A stretch of DNA of 14,449 nucleotides from CAYHZG01 sp964361105 (GCA_964361105.1 CAYHZG010000010.1:1-14449), one strand, 5' to 3'. Counted from the first letter of the stretch, positions 1-6,812 are shown. Made by a program: numbers and translations. The notes: a model not told the origin generated them from the letters alone.

Positions 1-290
1 ATTTTTGAAGGCCCGAATTCTTCTTCCGGCATACAAACGCCATATTGAACGGCCGGATACTTGTTTTTGATTACCATAACTTCCCAATTCTGGCTATCCG
101 GATAACCCCAGACAATCTCTTGACCGCTTTTAAATAAATCTTCAAAAGGACAGTTCTCTTTAGAAGTATCCACCACCTCCCTTTTCATTTTTGGATGAGG
201 CCTTTTGGCCCTGCCCGCAGAAACTAAAACCCACTCTCCTGAAACCAAATCCTGCCTGAATTCGTTTAGCAGTTTATCCATACCTGGCAT
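1..290 (-). CDS. GalT-like nucleotidyltransferase, N-terminal part (cut by window edge)
   Basis: About 96 residues are visible before the window edge, starting MPGMDKLLNEFRQDLVSGEW. The pattern resembles the N-terminus of galactose-1-phosphate uridylyltransferases of the HIT superfamily: FRQDLVSGEWVLVS, then RAKRP, then CPF, then a strand ending NKYPAV. GalT moves UMP between UDP-glucose and galactose-1-phosphate. The usual zinc-binding CPFC reads CPFE here, so the second cysteine is missing. The catalytic HPH motif lies outside the window. The start could be the ATG at 290 or the one at 281; neither has a clear Shine-Dalgarno. The gene begins 4 nt after the GT2 stop, so the two are probably co-transcribed and involved in sugar-nucleotide or glycan metabolism. 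A divergent HIT-family nucleotidyltransferase is the main alternative. Confidence 0.7.
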   Translation of the reverse strand, partial: MPGMDKLLNEFRQDLVSGEWVLVSAGRAKRPHPKMKREVVDTSKENCPFEDLFKSGQEIVWGYPDSQNWEVMVIKNKYPAVQYGVCMPEEEFGPSK

Positions 291-294
291 GAAT

Positions 295-1017
295 CTATTT
301 TAAACTATATCTCCCGGTTAATAAATTCCATCTTATTTTTAAAATACCAATAAAAGATTTGGGGTAATCTCTCAACTTCACCTTGGATTCGGGGTCATTA
401 ACCCAATGAATCGGAACTTCTTTTATTTTATACTTTAACTTTCTGGCTAAAGCTAAAACTTCATCGTCAAAAATCCAGCCCTGTTCTCTGACTTTTGAAA
501 AAACATCTTCAGCTGCTTTTTTTGTAAACACTTTAAAGCCGCGTCTGGTATCCCAAATGCCGGGTAAAAGCCACAGCTGAATCCAGAGATTGCCAAATTT
601 TCCAAACCAGCGTTTATAAAATTTTTCTGAGTGGGCACGAGTGGCTCCCTTAATGGCAATAGAAGCAATAACAATGTCATATCCCTTACTAAAATGGGGC
701 CAGAATTTTTCCAAATGGTCTATAGAAGTTGAATTATCAGCATCAGTAAAAAAACGAAAGTCGCCTTTGGCTTCAAGCATCCCCTGTCTCACTACATAAC
801 CCTTGCCGTGGTTTTCTTTGTTGTCTATGATTTTAAAACTTCGGTTCTCTGAAGCAAAATTCCTTACCACTTCAACCGTATTATCTGTTGAACCGTCATT
901 AACGATAAAAACCTCCCAATCATAAGATTGTCTGGACAAATAATCCCTTATCGAAATAAGGGTTCTGGAGATTCTCTTGGCTTCATTATAAGCGGGAATT
1001 ATGACTGATAAATGCAT
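295..1017 (-). CDS. GT2 family glycosyltransferase, dolichyl-phosphate glucosyltransferase (ALG5/DPM1)-like
   Basis: This 240-residue protein is an inverting GT-A fold glycosyltransferase. Motifs in order: IPAYNE (7-12), VNDGSTD (39-45), GKG (71-73), the metal-binding TDAD (91-94), DTRRGFKVF (156-164), FDDEVL (183-188) and EVPIHW with a following SKVKL (213-217). The DT..GFK, FD.E.L and EVP.xW set is typical of polyprenyl/dolichyl-phosphate glucosyl- or mannosyltransferases that load a sugar from a nucleotide donor onto a lipid phosphate at the membrane. No C-terminal transmembrane helices are visible, so it would be a peripheral enzyme. It lies 18 nt downstream of map and 4 nt upstream of the GalT-like gene. 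Family assignment is firm; donor sugar and acceptor lipid are not determined. Confidence 0.88.
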   Translation of the reverse strand: MHLSVIIPAYNEAKRISRTLISIRDYLSRQSYDWEVFIVNDGSTDNTVEVVRNFASENRSFKIIDNKENHGKGYVVRQGMLEAKGDFRFFTDADNSTSIDHLEKFWPHFSKGYDIVIASIAIKGATRAHSEKFYKRWFGKFGNLWIQLWLLPGIWDTRRGFKVFTKKAAEDVFSKVREQGWIFDDEVLALARKLKYKIKEVPIHWVNDPESKVKLRDYPKSFIGILKIRWNLLTGRYSLK

Positions 1018-1035
1018 TTTTAAACTATAACAAGT

Positions 1036-1794
1036 TTATTCTGTCAGAATCAATGGCCCATTTTTAGTTATTGCGACCGTGTGTTCAAAATGAGCTGATA
1101 AAGAATTGTCTTTTGTTTTCCAGGCCAAGGTTTTTTTGTCTTCAATCAGTTCGTAGGAACCGGCTGAAAGCATCGGTTCAATGGCAATAGTCATTCCCTC
1201 TTTTAATTTTGCTCCGGTACCAGCTCGGCCGAAATTAGGCACTTCCGGCTCCTCATGAAGTTCGCGGCCGATGCCGTGGCCGACTAAATCGCGAATCACC
1301 GAAAAGCCGTTCTTCTCGGCATGCTTTTGAATGACATTTGAAATATCACCGATGGTATTGCCAATTTTAGCCACTGAAATTCCTTTATTCAAACATTCTT
1401 TTGTTGCCTCTATCAGTTTTTCTTTTAATCCTAACTTAGAATCATTTTTGGTTTTCAATAAAACCGTAGTCGCCGAATCAATATTTAATCCTTTGTATTT
1501 TATCCCAAAATCTAAACTCACCAAGTCCCCAGGCAGTATTTTTCTTTTTGATGGCAAACCATGAACAATTTCCTCGTTTATGGAAACGCAAAGTATGGCC
1601 GGATAATCATTGAATCCTAAAAAAGCCGGCTCTGTGTCCGGATACTTTTTGATTAATTCGCGGGCTTTTTCTTCCAAGCTCCAAGTGGTAATTCCAGGCT
1701 TAACTTCTTTCGCCAACTTCTTTAATATCTCTGCCAAAATTTTCCCGCCCTGTTTCATTATTTTAATTTCCTCTTCGGTTTTTATTGGAATCAT
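1036..1794 (-). CDS. map: Methionine aminopeptidase, type I
   Basis: This enzyme removes the initiator methionine from nascent proteins and depends on two divalent metals. At 252 residues it has the usual type I length, without the N-terminal zinc-finger extension of some relatives. All five metal ligands of the pita-bread fold are present: D95 (SLDFG), D106 (NIDSATT), H173 (GHGIGRELHEEP), E206 (AIEPM) and E237 (HFEHTVAIT). The substrate-site histidine is H78 in EIVHGLPS. The ATG overlaps the upstream kinase stop as ATGA, which suggests translational coupling. The adk-map order after secY is the classic end of the spc cluster. Confidence 0.97.
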   Translation of the reverse strand: MIPIKTEEEIKIMKQGGKILAEILKKLAKEVKPGITTWSLEEKARELIKKYPDTEPAFLGFNDYPAILCVSINEEIVHGLPSKRKILPGDLVSLDFGIKYKGLNIDSATTVLLKTKNDSKLGLKEKLIEATKECLNKGISVAKIGNTIGDISNVIQKHAEKNGFSVIRDLVGHGIGRELHEEPEVPNFGRAGTGAKLKEGMTIAIEPMLSAGSYELIEDKKTLAWKTKDNSLSAHFEHTVAITKNGPLILTE

Positions 1795-2453
1795 AACTGC
1801 TTCTTAATATCTCTAAACACCTTTTCAATTGGCTGTTCGCCATTTATCTCTTTCACCTTATATCCATTTTGCCTGAAATAATCAATCACCGGCGCAGTTT
1901 CTTTTAAGTAAACCTGATACCGCTCTTTTATGATTTCCGGTTTGTCTAATTCCCGAGTAATTATTTCCGAACCATCTTCAGGACAGACTTTGATATTTTC
2001 ATATTCCGGGAAATTTGGAATCGGATGGCGGTTTTTCGCGCAAATCCGGCGATGACTGTTTCTCTTTACTGCCTCTTCTTCGCTTAGTTTAATCTCAACA
2101 GCCGCAATGTTTTCTTTGCCATAAATTTCTTCTAAATAACCAAGCTCTTCTTGGACTTCCGGAAGCGTTCTTCCTGAACCACTAAAAACAAAACCGTTAA
2201 CTTTATCTTTAAGCTTTTCTACTTCTTCTCTAAACCATTTGGCTACCAGTTCCGGATGAACCAATTCTCCAGAAATCCAATGCTCTTTTTGATGGCTAAT
2301 TTCCTTATCATTCGAATCTGCTTCCTTAAATTTTTTCTCAATCACTTTTGAGATTTCAAAATGATAAAAACCAAGGTCTTTGGCTAATAAATCCGCCTGG
2401 GTTCCCTTTCCCGACCCCGGCGGCCCAATTAAAAAAATGACTTTGTACATCAT
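1791..2453 (-). CDS. adk: Adenylate kinase family nucleoside monophosphate kinase
   Basis: The family transfers a phosphate between ATP and AMP. From the ATG at 2453 (or 2450) the protein is about 220 residues, the usual length. The P-loop is GPPGSGKGT (10-18). The LID region starts at HRRIC (134-138) and ends RELDKPE (167-173), matching the conserved arginine, aspartate and glutamate that close over ATP. Two things are odd. The highly conserved DGFPRT reads SGSGRT (91-96), losing the Asp and Pro. The LID zinc site keeps only C138 and C157, with N and D at the partner positions. An open frame continues upstream to a TTG at 2504, but that adds an unrelated hydrophobic stretch before a start-adjacent P-loop, so the internal ATG pair is preferred. 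Position between secY and map supports adk; specificity for another NMP is possible. Confidence 0.9.
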   Translation of the reverse strand: MMYKVIFLIGPPGSGKGTQADLLAKDLGFYHFEISKVIEKKFKEADSNDKEISHQKEHWISGELVHPELVAKWFREEVEKLKDKVNGFVFSGSGRTLPEVQEELGYLEEIYGKENIAAVEIKLSEEEAVKRNSHRRICAKNRHPIPNFPEYENIKVCPEDGSEIITRELDKPEIIKERYQVYLKETAPVIDYFRQNGYKVKEINGEQPIEKVFRDIKKQL

Positions 2454-2522
2454 TAAAACAATACCAAAATAAGTAAAAACTAAAAAGACGTGAGGCAATG
2501 CCAATTTCTGAACCTGAGGGTG

Positions 2523-2638
2523 TCTTGTGAAATGGCCGGTATCTTTGCGAAGAGTTGCCGCTTATAAGGTAGGGGATAAAGGGGTAGACACGCCCTACTT
2601 ATCGGCAACTCGAGCAAAGTGGCGAGCCATTTCCAAGA
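2523..2638. repeat. 116-nt imperfect stem-loop filling the secY-adk spacer
   Basis: The arms pair as follows: TCTTG 2523-2527 with 2634-2638; GAAATGGC 2529-2536 with 2626-2633; CTTTGC 2543-2548 with 2614-2619; GAGTTGCCG 2552-2560 with 2603-2611; ATAAG-(G)-TAGGG 2564-2574 with 2593-2602. Roughly 38 base pairs result, with an 18-nt loop. A GA/GA internal mismatch separates the CTTTGC and GAGTTGCCG stems, as in other elements here. There is no U-tract after the stem in the mRNA direction, so it is not a standard terminator. It may be a palindromic repeat, a processing site or a structured leader for adk. Confidence 0.75.
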
Positions 2639-2680
2639 AGTGTCTCAAGAGAAGAAATTGGTGTTGCCGATACAGGCTTT

Positions 2681-3940
2681 TTAGTACTCATACATCGAGA
2701 GCTGACTATCTACCTGTTTCATCACCTCCAAGGCCACCGAAACCATAATTAAAAGAGAGGTCCCGCCAAGAGCAAAAGCAGAAATTCCGGTAAAGCCCTG
2801 GACAATTGACGGCAGAACCGCAATCAAGCCAAGAAAAAGCGCTCCTACCAGAGTAATTCTATTTAACAAATGGCCCAAAAACTGGGTGGTGGAGGGGCCT
2901 GGCCGAATGCCGGGAATATAGCCGCCCTGTTTCTGAATATTTTCTGAAATTGATTTTGGGTCAAAGGTAATAGCCGTATAAAAATAAGTAAAACCGACAA
3001 CTAAAATAAAATACAAACTCCCGTAAATCAGCTGGTTATTTATGAACTGGTTAAAAGTATTGGCCAGATTTGAAAGAAAGGCAATTTTTGAACCGACAAA
3101 AAAGTTAGCCACCATTCCCGGGAAAAGCAAAATTGAAAGAGCAAAAATTATTGGAATCACTCCGGCCTGATTAACCCGCAAAGGCAGATAAGTAGAAACG
3201 CCGCCGTACATCCTAAAGCCGCGCACGCGCTTGGCATAATTTATCGGGATCTGCCTCTGGGCCTCGGTGATATAAACCACGCCGCTGATTATTATCAAAG
3301 CCAAAATAAAATAACCTAAATAAGTAAAGAGTTGGCTTGGGTCATAGCCAAAATAAAGCTGTCTAATGGCTTGGGGTCCTTGAGCAACAATTCCGGCAAA
3401 AATCAAAAGTGAAATCCCATTGCCAAGATTTTTTTCAGAAATCAGTTCGCCAAGCCACATGACAAACATTGTTCCGGCTGTCACCACGATTAAAGCAACA
3501 AGCCATTGATTCAAAGATAAAACACCGATGACTCCTTGCCTTGAAAGCAAAGTTAAAAACCCGAATCCTTGAAGCAAGGCCAAGGGAACAGTTAAAAGGC
3601 GGGAGTACTGATTGAATTTCTGGCGGCCGGCCTCACCTTCATGCTTATACATTTGTTCAAGCTGGGGGAAAATCATGGTCAAAAGCTGCATAATGATTGA
3701 GGCGGTAATATAGGGACCAACGCCAAGCATAATAATGGAAAGAGTCTCAAGCCCGCCGCCAGTGAATAAACTGATTAAACCAAAGAGTTGATTTTGGGCG
3801 AAAAACTGGGCCAGACGCGAACTGTCAATTCCAGGCACTGGAATTGCCGCCGCGATTCTGAAGATAACTAAAAGCCCTAATATAAAAAAAACTCTTTTTC
3901 TCAAATCGGGAATTTTAAATAGTTTTAGTATTCTACCCAC
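2681..3940 (-). CDS. secY: Protein translocase channel subunit SecY
   Basis: SecY forms the membrane channel through which SecA or the ribosome pushes preproteins. The 419-residue protein has about ten hydrophobic helices and family motifs: PDLRKRVFFILGLLVIFRI (11-29), the plug region PVPGID (34-39), GPYITASIIMQLL (75-87), GEAGRQKFNQYSR (102-114), GNGISLLIFAGI (173-184), EAQRQIPINYAKR (226-238), PLRVNQAGVIPIIFA (253-267), IRPGPSTTQFL (345-355) and a final helix ending ALEVMKQVDSQL. Translation begins at GTG 3940. GGAG lies 7 nt upstream, one of only two convincing Shine-Dalgarno sites in the cluster, and it sits inside a palindromic repeat (3938-4061). Confidence 0.98.
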   Translation of the reverse strand: MGRILKLFKIPDLRKRVFFILGLLVIFRIAAAIPVPGIDSSRLAQFFAQNQLFGLISLFTGGGLETLSIIMLGVGPYITASIIMQLLTMIFPQLEQMYKHEGEAGRQKFNQYSRLLTVPLALLQGFGFLTLLSRQGVIGVLSLNQWLVALIVVTAGTMFVMWLGELISEKNLGNGISLLIFAGIVAQGPQAIRQLYFGYDPSQLFTYLGYFILALIIISGVVYITEAQRQIPINYAKRVRGFRMYGGVSTYLPLRVNQAGVIPIIFALSILLFPGMVANFFVGSKIAFLSNLANTFNQFINNQLIYGSLYFILVVGFTYFYTAITFDPKSISENIQKQGGYIPGIRPGPSTTQFLGHLLNRITLVGALFLGLIAVLPSIVQGFTGISAFALGGTSLLIMVSVALEVMKQVDSQLSMYEY

Positions 3941-4061
3941 TTCTTCGCTCCTTCGGAGCTTCCTCTTTCGTTAAAACTTCAGAGGACAAGTCGAAGTGCT
4001 ATTCCGACCTGCTCTCCGAAAGTTTACTGAAGGAGAGAGCTTTAGCGAAGGAGAGCTACAT
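3938..4061 (-). repeat. Palindromic element filling rplO-secY; carries secY SD and GTG start
   Basis: This element runs from the last codons of rplO through its TAG stop to the GTG of secY. Its two ends nearly match the element at 6716-6809: 22 of 23 bases at the secY end and 23 of 24 at the rplO end. Hairpins on the + strand: GCTCC/GGAGC (3947-3951, 3955-3959) with loop TTC; TCCTCT/AGAGGA (3961-3966, 3981-3986); CACTTC/GAAGTG (3938-3943, 3993-3998) enclosing both; and CTCTCC/GGAGAG (4012-4017, 4032-4037). On the mRNA strand the secY GTG pairs with an upstream CAC and the Shine-Dalgarno GGAG lies in a 5-bp stem. Confidence 0.8.
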
Positions 4062-4505
4062 TTTTACAATTCTTTCCTTGACACTCTTTGACATCCCCAC
4101 CCCTTTGAAAATTAATTTTTTGCGGAGTTCGCCTTTACCTAAAATCTTAACACCATGCTTGATTTTTTTCACCAACCGCTTCTCCAGTAGTGTTTGGGGC
4201 GAAACCGTCTCACCTTCATTAAATCTTCTATTCAAATCCCTTAGATTAACGACAGATGATTTGGGATGGCGAAGCTGAAAGCCGCGATTCTTTGCATCAA
4301 CTTTTTTTGAAGCGCCTCTGGCCTTGTGGAATTTTTTCCAAAGCGGAGTATCACCTCCTCGAAATCCTGGCTTTATTCCGGCACCGGCCCTGGATTTTTG
4401 TCCCTTTAATCCCTTACCAGAATAGGTGCCGCGCTTACCCCCGCGGCCAACCCGCTTTCGATGCTTCTTCTTTTCTGTTGGTTTTAAATTATGTAATTGC
4501 ATCAT
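4056..4505 (-). CDS. rplO: 50S ribosomal protein L15 (uL15)
   Basis: L15 is a late-assembling large-subunit protein whose long N-terminal tail threads into 23S rRNA. The tail is visible: LKPTEKKKHRKRVGRGGKRGTYSGKGLKGQKSRAG (8-42), then GFRGGDTPLWKK. At 149 residues the length is normal. The start is ATGATG at 4505/4502, overlapping the rpsE stop (ATGA). No rpmD (L30) lies between rpsE and rplO, where most bacteria keep it. The TAG stop is the first triplet of a palindromic repeat. Confidence 0.97.
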   Translation of the reverse strand: MMQLHNLKPTEKKKHRKRVGRGGKRGTYSGKGLKGQKSRAGAGIKPGFRGGDTPLWKKFHKARGASKKVDAKNRGFQLRHPKSSVVNLRDLNRRFNEGETVSPQTLLEKRLVKKIKHGVKILGKGELRKKLIFKGVGMSKSVKERIVKM

Positions 4506-5128
4506 CTCTTAAGCTTCAGTTTGCTCAGTGCCTCAATTGTTGCCTTGGCAATGTTTATTTTATTATTTGTCTTTGAAATTATTTTTCCCGATATGTCTTC
4601 AATCCCAGCCAGTTTGGCAATCACCCGCACCGGCCCGCCAGCCCTAACCCCGCTTCCACGAGATGCCGGCTTTAAAAACACGACCGCACTTCCAAATTTT
4701 GCCTCAACCTGGTGGGGAATCGTATTTTCCTTGAAAACCACGTTAATCAAATATTTTTTGGCTTGCCTAAAGGCCTTTTCAACCGACTGGGCAACATCGC
4801 GGCCCTTGCCAATCCCAAAACCCACCTTTCCGTTCCTGTTGCCAATGATAATTGCCGCCCGAAAAGTAAATCTTTTGCCGCCTTTAGTCACCCGAGTAAC
4901 CCGAGCAATATCCAAAACCTTCTGATCGTATTCCTCAACCTTACTATCAAGTCGAGCAATGATTTCTTTTTCTGATTTAATTTCTTCCAAAACCGGCTCA
5001 GATGGAATTTCTAAGACGGCTGATTTTTCAGTCCCGACGACTTGGTCGTCGAGGATCCTCGATGCCTTTGGCATCGGGACTTCATTCATTTTTGTTTCCT
5101 CTTTTTGTATTATTTTTGGTTCAGCCAT
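4502..5128 (-). CDS. rpsE: 30S ribosomal protein S5 (uS5) with extended N-terminus
   Basis: S5 shapes the mRNA entry channel and decoding accuracy. The core starts near residue 73 with VLDIARVTRVTKGGKRFTFRAAIIIGN and continues GNGKVGFGIGKGRDV-type signature (here NRNGKVGFGIGKGRDVAQSV), KAFRQAKK, then the C-terminal GSGVRAGGPVRVIAKLAGI. The total of 208 residues exceeds the usual ~165 because of a charged N-terminal extension. Residues 17-33 are encoded by a perfect 50-bp cloverleaf palindrome (5031-5080). An internal ATG at residue 14 also precedes it, so the insertion is translated from either start. The gene begins 6 nt after the rplR stop and overlaps rplO. Confidence 0.97.
   Translation of the reverse strand: MAEPKIIQKEETKMNEVPMPKASRILDDQVVGTEKSAVLEIPSEPVLEEIKSEKEIIARLDSKVEEYDQKVLDIARVTRVTKGGKRFTFRAAIIIGNRNGKVGFGIGKGRDVAQSVEKAFRQAKKYLINVVFKENTIPHQVEAKFGSAVVFLKPASRGSGVRAGGPVRVIAKLAGIEDISGKIISKTNNKINIAKATIEALSKLKLKR
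5031..5080. repeat. Perfect 50-bp cloverleaf palindrome inside rpsE
   Basis: The 50 bases divide into an outer stem GTCCC (5031-5035) with GGGAC (5076-5080), and three abutting palindromes: GACGAC-TTG-GTCGTC (5036-5050), GAGGATCCTC (5051-5060) and GATGCC-TTT-GGCATC (5061-5075). All pairs are Watson-Crick and no base lies between the arms. It is in frame, encoding S5 residues 17-33 (VPMPKASRILDDQVVGT) in the non-conserved N-terminal extension. The geometry suggests an inserted palindromic element rather than ordinary coding sequence. Confidence 0.9.
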
Positions 5129-5134
5129 AATTTA

Positions 5135-5485
5135 CTAAAATTTTAATCCGCCTTGCCTAGCTCCTTCGGCCAAGGCCTTGACCCGACCGTGATATTTATA
5201 ACCACCTCGGTCAAAAACAACATTATTTATTCCTTTCTTCAATGCTTTTACCGCTAAAATTTCTCCGACTTTAAAAGCAACTTTGCTTTTATTCTTATCT
5301 AAAGCTTCTTCTAGGTCGCTTGAACTAAGTAAGGTAATACTTTTGACATCGTCAATCAACTGGGCATAGATATGATTAGCCGAACGGAAAACAGAAAGCC
5401 GCGGCCGATCTTTTGTACCTTTAACCACCGCTCTAACACGTTTATGTCGCCTTATTCTATTTTTTCGTTTTGTTTTAGTATCCAT
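5135..5485 (-). CDS. rplR: 50S ribosomal protein L18 (uL18)
   Basis: L18 binds 5S rRNA and helps seat it in the central protuberance. The 116-residue protein has the basic N-terminus ([20 protein letters not shown]), [20 protein letters not shown], then [14 protein letters not shown] and the C-terminal [25 protein letters not shown], all typical. ATG at 5485 follows the rplF stop by 9 nt, without a visible Shine-Dalgarno. Length is normal. Confidence 0.97.
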   Translation of the reverse strand: MDTKTKRKNRIRRHKRVRAVVKGTKDRPRLSVFRSANHIYAQLIDDVKSITLLSSSDLEEALDKNKSKVAFKVGEILAVKALKKGINNVVFDRGGYKYHGRVKALAEGARQGGLKF

Positions 5486-5494
5486 TTGGAATGT

Positions 5495-6058
5495 CTATCC
5501 TGCGGCTACTGCTTTCTTGCCGGCTTTTCTAATTATAATTTCGTCTTTGTATCTGATGCCTTTTCCTTTATATGGTTCTGGCGGCTTAACTTTTCTTATA
5601 TTGGCAGCCGTTTGTCCTACCAGTTCTTTATCTGCCCCGGAAACAGTAATCTGGTTTTTTTCGGTTTTAAAGTTAATACCTTTTGGTGCTGCCACTCTCA
5701 CCGGATGAGTGAATCCAACATTAAGTTCCAAAACTTTGCCAGATTCTATTGACGAATCGTCTTTTACCTCCGATTTAAAACCAATGCCTTCATAAACCAA
5801 AACTTTCTCAAAGCCGTCTTTTACTCCTTTGACCATACTATTAACCAAAGAACGAAAGGTGCCCCACAAAGCCCTTGCTGCCTTGGAATCATTTTTAGGT
5901 TTCACTACAATTGAACCGTCGCTTTCTTCGATTATGACTAAATCGTGAACTTTTCTGGAAACCTCGCCTTTGGGCCCTTTCACCAAAATCAAACCATCCT
6001 CAATCTTTATTTGAACTTCTTGGGGGATTTTAATTGGTTGCTTGCCTATTCGTGACAT
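5495..6058 (-). CDS. rplF: 50S ribosomal protein L6 (uL6)
   Basis: L6 sits near the factor-binding site beside the sarcin-ricin loop. From the ATG at 6058 it is 187 residues, starting MSRIGKQPIKIP, the normal bacterial N-terminus. It contains VKGPKGEVSRK, the linker GFEKVLVYEGIGFKSE and the C-terminal signature PPEPYKGKGIRYKDE. An in-frame GTG at 6070 lies inside the rpsH stop region and is rejected as start. The ATG follows the rpsH TAA by 5 nt. Confidence 0.97.
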   Translation of the reverse strand: MSRIGKQPIKIPQEVQIKIEDGLILVKGPKGEVSRKVHDLVIIEESDGSIVVKPKNDSKAARALWGTFRSLVNSMVKGVKDGFEKVLVYEGIGFKSEVKDDSSIESGKVLELNVGFTHPVRVAAPKGINFKTEKNQITVSGADKELVGQTAANIRKVKPPEPYKGKGIRYKDEIIIRKAGKKAVAAG

Positions 6059-6063
6059 AGTTT

Positions 6064-6465
6064 TTACCACACTTTGGCGATAGCCTGACCGCCGATACCA
6101 AGTTTTTTGGCATCATCACCAGTCATAATTCCTTTGGAAGTTGAAATTATCAAAATGCCATAACCATCCCTAACCGGTCTGATTTCGGTATTTTTTAAAT
6201 AGATCCTCCGACCCGGCTTTGAAACCAACCTGACATCATTAAATGAAGCTGCCCCATTATCGTATTTTAGTTTCAAATCAAGAAACAATTGTTCATAGCC
6301 ATTTTGCTTGGCTTTTTTCTTCTTCCTAACTGCTGAAACAAAACCATTTTGTTCTAAAATTTTAGCCATCTCGTATTTCATTTTTGAAAAAGGAATAACC
6401 ACCCGGTCTTTTTTAACCAGGTAAGCGTTTTTAATTCTGATGAAAAAGTCAGAAATTGTATCCAT
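6064..6465 (-). CDS. rpsH: 30S ribosomal protein S8 (uS8)
   Basis: S8 is a primary binder of 16S rRNA helix 21 and, in E. coli, the translational repressor of the spc operon. The 133-residue protein begins DTISDFFIRIKNAYL, contains IPFSKMKYEMAKILEQNGF and RRIYLKNTEIRPVRDGYGILIISTSKGIMTGDDAKKLGIGG, and ends AIAKVW, all as expected. The ATG at 6465 follows a 67-nt spacer that contains a hairpin. Confidence 0.97.
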   Translation of the reverse strand: MDTISDFFIRIKNAYLVKKDRVVIPFSKMKYEMAKILEQNGFVSAVRKKKKAKQNGYEQLFLDLKLKYDNGAASFNDVRLVSKPGRRIYLKNTEIRPVRDGYGILIISTSKGIMTGDDAKKLGIGGQAIAKVW

Positions 6466-6499
6466 GTCTAATTTATTATTTTATTATTGATTCATACGA

Positions 6500-6528
6500 G
6501 GCGATTCCAGCTTCGCTGGAACCTTCGC
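6500..6528. repeat. Hairpin in the rpsN-rpsH spacer
   Basis: GGCGA (6500-6504) can pair with TCGCC (6524-6528), and TTCCAGC (6505-6511) with GCTGGAA (6515-6521) around a TTC loop, with a short bulge. It lies just after the rpsN stop on the mRNA. The following sequence is AT-rich but has no continuous U run, so a terminator is unlikely. Confidence 0.6.
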
Positions 6529-6532
6529 CTTG

Positions 6533-6718
6533 CTACCAGCTTGATTTTTTAACTCCCGGGATTTCGCCCCTTGATGCTAATTCGCGAAAATGTATTCGGC
6601 ATAATCCAAACTTCCTGATATACCCCCTTGTCCGACCACAGATAAAACAATGATTCCTTTTTTGAATTTTATGTTTCTTTGGTCTTTCTAATCTGGCGAT
6701 TAATGATTTTTTAGCCAC
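6533..6718 (-). CDS. rpsN: 30S ribosomal protein S14 type Z (uS14)
   Basis: This is the short zinc-type S14 of the 30S head: 61 residues, with a knuckle C24-x2-C27, x12, C40-x2-H43. The fourth ligand is usually Cys (CRICFRELA); here it reads CRIHFRELA, so the site would be CCCH. The rest ([27 protein letters not shown]) is standard. Translation starts at GTG 6718 with AGGAG 7 nt upstream, inside a palindromic repeat that closely matches the one before secY. Confidence 0.96.
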   Translation of the reverse strand: MAKKSLIARLERPKKHKIQKRNHCFICGRTRGYIRKFGLCRIHFRELASRGEIPGVKKSSW

Positions 6719-6809
6719 TTCTTCGCTCCTGCGGAGCTACGAAGTGCAAGCATTCTTCATTTTTAGCGAAGAAGTGCTCCTCCGTAGCTTTAGCGTAGGA
6801 GAGCTACAT
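6716..6809 (-). repeat. Palindromic element filling rplE-rpsN; carries rpsN SD and GTG start
   Basis: This is the shorter relative of the rplO-secY element. At the rpsN end, CACTTC (6716-6721) pairs with GAAGTG (6741-6746) around an inner stem GCTCC (6725-6729) and GGAGC (6733-6737). On the mRNA strand these hide the AGGAG ribosome site and the GTG codon of rpsN. The other end has the CTCC-GTAGC-TTTA-GCGTA-GGAG hairpin (6780-6801), and the element finishes 3 nt from the rplE stop codon. The middle contains GAAGAA/TTCTTC complementarity. Confidence 0.8.
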
Positions 6810-6812
6810 TAA

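Noticed and set aside
2454..2504. TTG start of adk at 2504
   Set aside because: It adds a hydrophobic stretch ahead of the usual P-loop-proximal start; the ATGATG at 2453/2450 gives family-typical spacing.
2527..2748. Plus-strand open frame over the secY-adk spacer
   Set aside because: It coincides with the stem-loop and the 3' end of secY, and the protein has no recognisable motif.
5031..5080. tRNA-like cloverleaf in rpsE as a tRNA gene
   Set aside because: It is only 50 nt, has 3-nt loops without an anticodon loop or T-loop sequence, and is in frame in a real gene.
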